Of a stretch of 5,589 nt of DNA, positions 1 through 4,299 are shown one piece after another (the stretch's first letter is position 1; each line of letters begins with the position of its first letter). This DNA comes from Chloroflexota bacterium (lineage in GTDB: Bacteria > Chloroflexota > Limnocylindria > QHBO01). The notes under the pieces were generated by a model. The model was not told the DNA's origin and did no database searches. It saw only the letters and a list, made by a program, of their open reading frames with translations. A program made the position numbers and the translations under genes. The DNA lies in assembly GCA_013820865.1 (NCBI GenBank), contig JACDHU010000134.1, positions 1 through 5,589 of the forward strand, read 5' to 3'.

Positions 1-24
1 GGGCGGCACAGGCGGCACGCGGGT
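1..24. other. Short non-coding edge with a 9-nt tandem repeat
   Basis: These bases follow the stop codon of the small zinc-ribbon gene. The octamer GGCGGCAC occurs twice, at 2-9 and 11-18, so the period is 9 nt. The stretch is too short to tell whether it is intergenic or the edge of the next gene. No terminator-like hairpin is visible in it. Confidence 0.3.
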
Positions 25-489
25 TCAGGAGCAGTTGACGGTCACGCTGGCAGGTTCGACTTCGAGTTCCGAGATCGTCTCGGTGAGCTCAGCGGTGTCG
101 CCTCCGGCGATCTGCGACGTGATCGTACTGCGTGTCCGCAGCCGTTGTCCGCTTTCGGCGGTCGCGACGAGCTGGCACTTCGCGCGCCCGGGACGCGTGC
201 CCTGGTTGGTGACGGCGTAGGTGATGTCGTAGCCGCCCGGGTCGGCCACCGCGACGCCGCGGATATCTGCGGCATACGGACCCACGCCGCGCAGCGAGAG
301 ACTGGCCGCGATCGCGAGGGCAGCAACCGCAAGCACGATGGCTACGACAACAGTGCCGTGATACTGCGACGCGGAGGGTGTCGCCATCCCGGCGCGGTTG
401 CAGACGTCGCAGATCGTCTCGTCCGAACCGATCTCGCGGTCGCACTTGATGCAGCGGCGGAGCTCTGGGGTGTTGGGGCCGATGGTCAT
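25..489 (-). CDS. Zinc-ribbon, single-pass membrane protein with extracytoplasmic beta-type domain (uncharacterised)
   Basis: I do not recognise a named gene. From the ATG at 489 the protein has 154 residues. A CxxC-N10-CxxC zinc ribbon is visible at Cys13, Cys16, Cys27 and Cys30. One hydrophobic span follows at about residues 46-66, then about 88 polar residues predicted to lie outside the cell. That tail (VTNQG near 93, then alternating hydrophobic strands) resembles the Ig-like FxLYD type of domain, and its Cys105 and Cys153 could form a disulfide. The arrangement suggests a cytoplasmic zinc ribbon tethered to an outside domain, as in zinc-ribbon membrane proteins of unknown role common in high-GC bacteria. 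In-frame ATGs also occur at 510 and 594. The 594 start would overlap the upstream gene and translate through a strong hairpin (516-543), so it is unlikely. The 489 and 510 starts are hard to separate because neither has a good Shine-Dalgarno. The gene has no evident link to the transporter beyond adjacency. Confidence 0.65.
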   Translation of the reverse strand: MTIGPNTPELRRCIKCDREIGSDETICDVCNRAGMATPSASQYHGTVVVAIVLAVAALAIAASLSLRGVGPYAADIRGVAVADPGGYDITYAVTNQGTRPGRAKCQLVATAESGQRLRTRSTITSQIAGGDTAELTETISELEVEPASVTVNCS

Positions 490-515
490 GGGGGTCCGGC
501 CATGATGCATGAGAA

Positions 516-543
516 GAGGCGAGCCGGCGAACCGGCCCGCCTC
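516..543 (-). terminator. 12-bp hairpin with UUCG tetraloop, candidate transcription terminator
   Basis: On the minus strand, arms 543-532 and 527-516 pair over 12 bp, with a single G-U wobble, around the tetraloop TTCG (531-528). This is an exceptionally stable RNA hairpin. It begins 26 nt after the stop codon of the substrate-binding gene and ends 5 nt before the ATG at 510. The downstream tract is only TTCTC, so it lacks the classical U-run. It may end the transporter transcript, stabilise its 3' end, or attenuate the small downstream gene. Confidence 0.55.
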
Positions 544-559
544 ATCGGGTGCAAGGAAG

Positions 560-585
560 GAACAGCGGCCTAGAGGCCGTTGTCC
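560..585 (-). terminator. Imperfect hairpin spanning the stop codon of the binding-protein gene
   Basis: On the minus strand, arms 585-575 and 570-560 pair over 11 positions, with one A-C mismatch and one G-U pair, around the loop TCTA. The loop contains the first bases of the TAG stop region. The following bases are pyrimidine-rich (TTCCTTCC pattern). With the stronger hairpin at 516-543 it forms a tandem pair, which fits an operon end. It is weaker and could be incidental. Confidence 0.3.
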
Positions 586-1529
586 TCCAGCCACTGTGCC
601 GCGGCATCCTCGTAGGACTCGCCGTTGATGATGATGGCCGCGCCGAGATTGGTGAGCTCCTCCGTCGTGAGCAGCGCGGAGACGGCATTCAGGGTCGACT
701 CGAGCAGGTCTCCTCCCGCATCAGCCACGTCCTGGGTCACCACGGGAACCAAGTTCTGCGCCGGGGCAAGCCCGCCGTCATCCTCCATCAGAACGAGGTT
801 GAGACCGACGATCTCCGGCTGCGTGGTGCAGACCTGAGCGACGTCGACCGCGCCTGCGTTGAGCGCATCGGCGATTGCCGTGGTGCACGCCTCGAGCGTC
901 TCGACCTCGAGCTCGTCGAGATCGATGCCGTACACGTCGTTCAGTCCCGGGCCGCAGTTCGGGTTGTCGGCACACTCGAGCGCGACGCCCCAGGTGAGTT
1001 CATCGGCCACTTCGGCCAGGTCGCTCATGGTCGTGAGCCCGAAATCGTCTGCGGTTTCCTGTCGCACCGCGAAGCCGTCGGCGTCGGTGCCGGGCGTCGG
1101 CTCGAAGGCAACCAGGTTCTCGTCGGCAAGCGCTGCCTGTAACGCCTCGTACGTCTCGTCGACGTCGGGGGTCGGTGTGCCCTCGAAGGTCTGAGCGAGA
1201 TAGCCGCCGAGGTACTCGGGGACCATGTTGATCTCGTCCGAGGTGATGGCAGCATGGGTGATGTCACGCGCACCAAGCTCGAGGCTGCGTTCGACGGTGA
1301 AGCCGGCTTCCTCGAGAGCCTGCGCGTAGATCTCGGCCACCACGGCCGATTCCCAGAAGGGCGCCGATCCGATGGTGATCGTTGGCAGATCGGCGGCCGC
1401 ACTGGCGCCCGTCGTGCCGCCCGCGCTTACCCCTGGCGATGCTGAACTTCCGCCCTCTCCCGGCGAGCACGCGCTGATGACCAGCGCGAGCATCGCCGCC
1501 CCAAGGACGAGGCTGCGGTTCTTCCGCAT
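570..1529 (-). CDS. opuCC: Osmoprotectant-type ABC transporter substrate-binding lipoprotein (OpuCC/ProX-like)
   Basis: This 319-residue protein is the extracytoplasmic binding component of a glycine betaine/choline/carnitine-type importer. Residues 1-20 are a lipoprotein signal peptide (MRKN, hydrophobic core, lipobox ISAC), with lipidated Cys21 and a Ser/Gly/Ala linker to about 47. An OpuAC-type domain runs from about 50 to 317. It begins TITIGSAPFWESAVVAEIYAQ and continues with DEINMVPEY (98-106), GFAVRQETA (152-160), CGPGLNDVYG (192-201), VDVAQVCTTQPEI (228-240), LMEDDGGL (247-254) and NLVPVV (259-264), which follow the family's usual block order. Cys186 and Cys192 probably form a disulfide. 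Cys215 and Cys234 are additional. An upstream in-frame ATG at 1586 is rejected because the ATG at 1529 has AGGAGG 6 nt before it and starts a clean signal peptide. The mature part has no lysine and only three arginines, against about 55 acidic residues. The gene lies 124 bp after permease 2. The exact ligand cannot be fixed from sequence. Confidence 0.88.
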   Translation of the reverse strand: MRKNRSLVLGAAMLALVISACSPGEGGSSASPGVSAGGTTGASAAADLPTITIGSAPFWESAVVAEIYAQALEEAGFTVERSLELGARDITHAAITSDEINMVPEYLGGYLAQTFEGTPTPDVDETYEALQAALADENLVAFEPTPGTDADGFAVRQETADDFGLTTMSDLAEVADELTWGVALECADNPNCGPGLNDVYGIDLDELEVETLEACTTAIADALNAGAVDVAQVCTTQPEIVGLNLVLMEDDGGLAPAQNLVPVVTQDVADAGGDLLESTLNAVSALLTTEELTNLGAAIIINGESYEDAAAQWLEDNGL

Positions 1530-1535
1530 GTGGGT

Positions 1536-1541
1536 CCTCCT
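1536..1541 (-). promoter_or_regulatory. Strong Shine-Dalgarno of the binding-protein gene
   Basis: AGGAGG on the minus strand lies 6 nt before the ATG at 1529. It is the only consensus-grade ribosome-binding site in the window. It decides the start of the lipoprotein gene against the upstream in-frame ATG at 1586. It also suggests that the binding protein is made in excess over the permeases, as is usual for ABC importers. Confidence 0.85.
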
Positions 1542-1557
1542 CGTATGCTGAAAGTGG

Positions 1558-1586
1558 ATTGCGGCGCAGGTGCGCCACGCCGTCAA
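1558..1586 (-). promoter_or_regulatory. Possible internal promoter of the binding-protein gene, with a palindrome in its spacer
   Basis: On the minus strand TTGACG (1586-1581) matches the -35 consensus at 5 of 6 positions. At 17 bp spacing the -10 would be CGCAAT (1563-1558), which matches only its last three bases, so the promoter call is weak. The spacer is filled by a perfect inverted repeat, GGCGCA-CC-TGCGCC (1576-1563), which has the form of a small operator or RNA hairpin. A 124-bp gap plus an own Shine-Dalgarno makes separate transcription of this gene plausible. Confidence 0.3.
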
Positions 1587-1653
1587 GAGCAGGAAGTTTA
1601 CCAGCGCCCCGCGGCCGCGCCTGAATCGCGCAATGTGAATGCGAAAAACCAGG

Positions 1654-2358
1654 TCACACCGATAGCTCGGCGGCCGACCCGCGGTCGCGGAGGCCCGGCG
1701 AGGTCGCCGCTCGCTGGATCGCGGCGAACGACAGCTCCGTCACGATGGCGAGGAGCGCCACGAGCAGGGCCGCGCCGAAGACCTGTACTTCATCGCCGAT
1801 GTTGATCCCGACGAGGATGAGCTGGCCGAGGGTCCCGCCGGCGATCACGGCTGCCAGGGTGGCCGTGGCCACCACCTGGACGGCCGACGTACGAATCCCG
1901 GCCAGGATGACCGGCAGCGCCACTGGAATCTCCAGCCGGCGCAGGATCTGCCACTCGCGCATTCCCATGCCGCGCGCCGCCTCGACGAGGTCACGGTCCA
2001 CCTCGCGCAGCCCGGTGTACGTGTTCGTGACGATCGGCGGAACGGCCAGCGGCACGAGCGCGATGACAGAAGGCCAGAATCCGAGTCCTAGGCCCAGGTT
2101 GAGCGCCGGCACGAAGACGATCCCGAACCATCCGAGCGACGGGATTGCGCGGCCGATGTTCGCGATGCTCACCACTGCGAGGGCTCCGCGCCCGGTATGG
2201 CCGATGAGCATCCCCAGCGGCAGCGCGATCAGGGTTCCCACCGCCAGCGCGGCAGCCGCGAGCGAGACGTGCTCCCACAGTCGGATTGGAATCCCGTTGC
2301 GTCCGCTCCAGGTCTCGGGGTTTGCGAACCATGCGACGACCTCGCCGAGGAACTCCAT
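1654..2358 (-). CDS. Osmoprotectant-type ABC transporter permease (second subunit)
   Basis: This 234-residue integral membrane protein is a BPD_transp_1 (MetI-like) permease of the OpuCB/OpuCD/ProW type. Hydrophobic spans are visible at about 30-52, 58-84, 95-112, 146-175 and 195-214. The cytoplasmic EAA loop that docks onto the ATPase is clear: EAARGMGMREWQ from residue 126, followed by IPVALP at 144-149. Before the first span there is a polar N-terminus with several Trp residues (MEFLGEVVAWFANPETWSG). The ATG lies 4 bp after the stop codon of permease 1. GGAG occurs at 2373-2370, rather far upstream, so translational coupling is likely. It differs clearly in sequence from permease 1, so the two would form a heterodimeric channel. 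Length is normal for the family. I cannot say which of the two corresponds to OpuCB and which to OpuCD. Confidence 0.9.
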   Translation of the reverse strand: MEFLGEVVAWFANPETWSGRNGIPIRLWEHVSLAAAALAVGTLIALPLGMLIGHTGRGALAVVSIANIGRAIPSLGWFGIVFVPALNLGLGLGFWPSVIALVPLAVPPIVTNTYTGLREVDRDLVEAARGMGMREWQILRRLEIPVALPVILAGIRTSAVQVVATATLAAVIAGGTLGQLILVGINIGDEVQVFGAALLVALLAIVTELSFAAIQRAATSPGLRDRGSAAELSV

Positions 2359-2362
2359 CGGC

Positions 2363-3037
2363 CTATGCGCTCCGTCGCCGTGCCCAGGGTGTCAGCGCAC
2401 GCTGGAGTGCGAGGAGCGCCAGGTCGGCGAATACGGCAAGTGCCACAGCGAGCGCGACGCCGGTGTAGATGGCAGTGGCGGCAAACGGTGACGACCCGCG
2501 CAGGATGCCAAGGTTGACGATGAGGTACCCCAGGCCGCCCAGGCCGATGAGCGCGGTTACTGTCACCAGCCCCACCGTGGTCACCGTTGCGATGCGCAGG
2601 CCGGCCACGATCACGGGAAGCGCGAGCGGCAGCTCCACGCGCAGGAGGCGCTGCGTTCGGGTGTATCCCATGCCGTTGGCGGCCTCGATGGCTTCGGGCG
2701 GAACACCGTTCAGCCCCTCGACGATGTTGCGGATCAGGATGAGCAGCGTGTAGCTCACGAGCGCGATTTCGGCAGTCACGATGCTGACGCCGGTGATGGG
2801 GATGAGCAGCGAGAACAGGGCAATGCTGGGTATGGCGTACAGGGTGCCGCTGACGCCGATGATCGGCCCGTACAGTCGCGGCGAACCGCGGATGGCCAGG
2901 GCCAGCCCGAACGAGATGATGAGGCCGATGACGACCGCCAGGACCGTCAAGATCACGTGATCGCGGAGCAGTTCACCGAGCAGGTCGAGCCGGTCCACGA
3001 TCCAGCCGATGCGGATCGGGCCCTCACCGTCGCTCAC
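2363..3037 (-). CDS. Osmoprotectant-type ABC transporter permease (first subunit)
   Basis: This 224-residue BPD_transp_1 permease is the partner of the following permease and of the preceding ATPase. Membrane spans are visible at about 27-50, 57-81, 84-103, 138-165 and 186-213. The EAA loop reads EAANGMGYTRTQ from residue 118, then LPLALP at 136-141. I place the start at the GTG at 3037, which overlaps the ATPase stop codon as GTGA and yields the short polar N-terminus VSDGEGPIRIGWIVDR. An in-frame ATG exists at 3304, but the 89 residues it would add are an Arg/Pro-rich out-of-frame reading of the ATPase gene with no membrane character, so it is rejected. No good Shine-Dalgarno precedes the GTG. 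The 4-bp overlap implies coupled translation with the ATPase. Confidence 0.9.
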   Translation of the reverse strand: MSDGEGPIRIGWIVDRLDLLGELLRDHVILTVLAVVIGLIISFGLALAIRGSPRLYGPIIGVSGTLYAIPSIALFSLLIPITGVSIVTAEIALVSYTLLILIRNIVEGLNGVPPEAIEAANGMGYTRTQRLLRVELPLALPVIVAGLRIATVTTVGLVTVTALIGLGGLGYLIVNLGILRGSSPFAATAIYTGVALAVALAVFADLALLALQRALTPWARRRSA

Positions 3038-4215
3038 GAGGTTGCGTCGGCTTCGCCGACCTCGTGAAGCTCGCCGTCCACGCCGCGAACTGGAGCCCGC
3101 AGCCGTTCGCCGATGGCATCGACGCTGACGAGCCCGGCGACACGGCCGCGCTCGTCCACCACCACGCCGAGCTGGACGCTGGAGCCGAGCATGGCCGACA
3201 GGGCGTCGCGCAGGGTCGACTCCGGCTCCACGGTCGGGGCGCCGGGGGTCGCGGCGCCGGGGTCGATCGGTCCGTCGCCGCGCAGGTCGTGCTGGTCGAT
3301 CCATCCGAGCGGTCGGTTGTCGTCATCGACGAGGAGCGCGAAGGTGAGCTCGTCAGATCGGTCCAGGCGCTTGCGAATCTCGGCGCGGTCCTCGCCGGAG
3401 CGCACGATGACCGGCTCAATGTGGTCCAGGTCGCGGACGCGACCCATGGAGAGGCGCTTCAGGCCGCGATCGGCCCCGACGAAGCGTTCGACGAACTCCG
3501 ATGCCGGGTTGGCCAGGATGGCCGCCGGAGTGTCGTACTGGGCCAGGATGCCGCCGCGCTGAAGGATGGCGATGCGGTCGCCCATCTTGATCGCCTCGTC
3601 GACGTCGTGGGTCACGAAGATGATCGTCTTGCGGACGCGGCTCTGGAGCCGCAGGAATTCGTTCTGGAGGCCATCTCGGCGGATGGGGTCCACCGCGCCG
3701 AACGGCTCGTCCATGAGCATGACGGGTGGATCGGCCGCCAGGGCGCGTGCGACGCCGACCCGCTGGCGCTCGCCGCCCGACAGCTCGTTCGGGTATCGGT
3801 CACGGTACCGCGCCGGGTCGAGGCCGACGATGTCGAGCAGCTCATCCGTGCGCTTCCGCGTGCGATCCGCTTTCCAGCGCAGGAGCTTGGGCACCACGGC
3901 GGTGTTCTCGCCGATGGTGAGGTGCGGAAACAGGCCAACCTGCTGGATGACATAGCCGATGCGTCGCCGCAGCTCGACCGCGGGCAGGCTCATGATGTCC
4001 TCGCCGCCGATCGTGATCCGTCCGCCCGTCGGCTCGATGAGCCTGTTCACCATCTTCATGCTCGTCGTCTTGCCGCATCCCGACGGCCCGACGAGCACGC
4101 AGATCTCGCCCGCGGGCACGGTCAGGGTCAGGTTGTCGACCGCCGGCGCGTCGCTGCCGGGATATCGCTTGGTGACATGCTCGAAGGCGACGACCGCGCC
4201 TGAGGCGTCCTGCAT
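3034..4215 (-). CDS. opuCA: Osmoprotectant-type ABC transporter ATP-binding protein with CBS domain pair (OpuCA/ProV-like)
   Basis: This 393-residue cytoplasmic ATPase powers the importer. The nucleotide-binding domain (about 8-245) has Walker A GPSGCGKTT at 43-51, Q-loop Gln91/Gln92, signature LSGGERQ at 145-151, Walker B VMLMDEP at 165-171 and switch His203. RRRIGYVIQQVGLFPHLTI (83-101) and DEAIKMGDRIAI (206-217) are typical of the betaine/choline family of ATPases. The C-terminal part holds two CBS-like units, about 257-312 (ending LLVDDDNRPLGWIDQHDL) and 328-372 (TVEPESTLRDAL through VSVDAIGERL), separated by a Pro/Gly-rich linker. In OpuA/OpuC relatives the CBS pair controls activity, including by c-di-AMP in several Firmicutes; whether this one does is unknown. 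The tail after 375 is mildly acidic. It is the first importer gene, 84 bp after the membrane-protein gene. No good Shine-Dalgarno precedes its ATG; a -10-like TATCAT lies 6 nt upstream. Confidence 0.93.
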   Translation of the reverse strand: MQDASGAVVAFEHVTKRYPGSDAPAVDNLTLTVPAGEICVLVGPSGCGKTTSMKMVNRLIEPTGGRITIGGEDIMSLPAVELRRRIGYVIQQVGLFPHLTIGENTAVVPKLLRWKADRTRKRTDELLDIVGLDPARYRDRYPNELSGGERQRVGVARALAADPPVMLMDEPFGAVDPIRRDGLQNEFLRLQSRVRKTIIFVTHDVDEAIKMGDRIAILQRGGILAQYDTPAAILANPASEFVERFVGADRGLKRLSMGRVRDLDHIEPVIVRSGEDRAEIRKRLDRSDELTFALLVDDDNRPLGWIDQHDLRGDGPIDPGAATPGAPTVEPESTLRDALSAMLGSSVQLGVVVDERGRVAGLVSVDAIGERLRAPVRGVDGELHEVGEADATS

Positions 4216-4233
4216 CGCCCCATGATAGGGGCG
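4216..4233. repeat. Perfect inverted repeat touching the ATPase start codon
   Basis: CGCCCC (4216-4221) and GGGGCG (4228-4233) are perfect reverse complements around a 6-nt centre. On the minus strand the order is CGCCCC, TATCAT, GGGGCG, then directly the ATG. If transcribed, the repeat would fold into a hairpin abutting the start codon and hide the G-rich stretch that is the only Shine-Dalgarno-like sequence. If read as DNA, it is a palindrome centred on the -10-like hexamer. Confidence 0.5.
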
Positions 4234-4251
4234 CGACGCGCGCTCGGTCGC
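4222..4251 (-). promoter_or_regulatory. Candidate leaderless promoter of the importer operon
   Basis: TATCAT (4227-4222) matches the TATAAT consensus at 5 of 6 positions and stands out in very GC-rich surroundings. Exactly 6 nt separate it from the ATG at 4215, the spacing expected when transcription starts at the A of the start codon. The -35 region is poor: GCGACC (4251-4246) at 18-bp spacing shares only GAC with TTGACA. The lack of a convincing Shine-Dalgarno for the ATPase agrees with leaderless expression. Confidence 0.42.
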
Positions 4252-4253
4252 GC
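4231..4253. repeat. GC-rich 7-bp inverted repeat in the intergenic region
   Basis: GCGCGAC (4231-4237) and GTCGCGC (4247-4253) are perfect reverse complements with a 9-nt loop that is itself GC-rich. The structure lies upstream of the candidate -10 element and 51 nt beyond the stop codon of the preceding gene. It could help end that gene's transcript, but no U-run follows and such repeats arise easily in GCG-rich DNA. Confidence 0.25.
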
Positions 4254-4280
4254 TCGCGGCTGGTTGACCAAATCCGGCTT

Positions 4281-4293
4281 TGCGCTCAGCGCA
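4281..4293. repeat. Small hairpin just after the membrane-protein gene
   Basis: TGCGC (4281-4285) and GCGCA (4289-4293) pair around a 3-nt loop, beginning 6 nt after the stop codon of the polytopic membrane-protein gene. On the minus strand the next bases are AAGCCGGATTTGG, with no proper U-run, so as an intrinsic terminator it would be weak. Confidence 0.25.
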
Positions 4294-4299
4294 GGGATC

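Noticed and set aside
490..594. Upstream start at 594 for the zinc-ribbon protein
   Set aside because: It overlaps the binding-protein gene by 25 bp, translates through a 12-bp hairpin and adds a segment without family-like features. No Shine-Dalgarno supports it.
1530..1586. N-terminal extension of the binding protein to the ATG at 1586
   Set aside because: It would put 19 polar residues before the signal peptide and would bury the AGGAGG at 1536-1541 inside the coding region.
1610..1619. CGCGGCCGCG palindrome as a specific regulatory site
   Set aside because: A short all-GC palindrome is expected by chance in this composition, and nothing around it gives it a position-specific role.
2363..3037. 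The two permease genes as a recent tandem duplication
   Set aside because: They share only the family fold and EAA-loop pattern. Sequences outside the loop differ strongly, so they are ancient paralogues, as in other heterodimeric OpuC-type systems.
3038..3304. N-terminal extension of permease 1 to the ATG at 3304
   Set aside because: The added residues are an Arg/Pro-rich out-of-frame reading of the ATPase C-terminus. The GTG at 3037, overlapping the ATPase stop by 4 bp, gives a normal permease N-terminus.
3064..4203. Long plus-strand open frame of 379 codons opposite the ATPase gene
   Set aside because: It shares the exact triplet register of the ATPase gene. In GC-rich DNA the opposite strand lacks stops there because TTA, CTA and TCA codons are rare. 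The translation has no recognisable domain and the ATPase is unmistakable.
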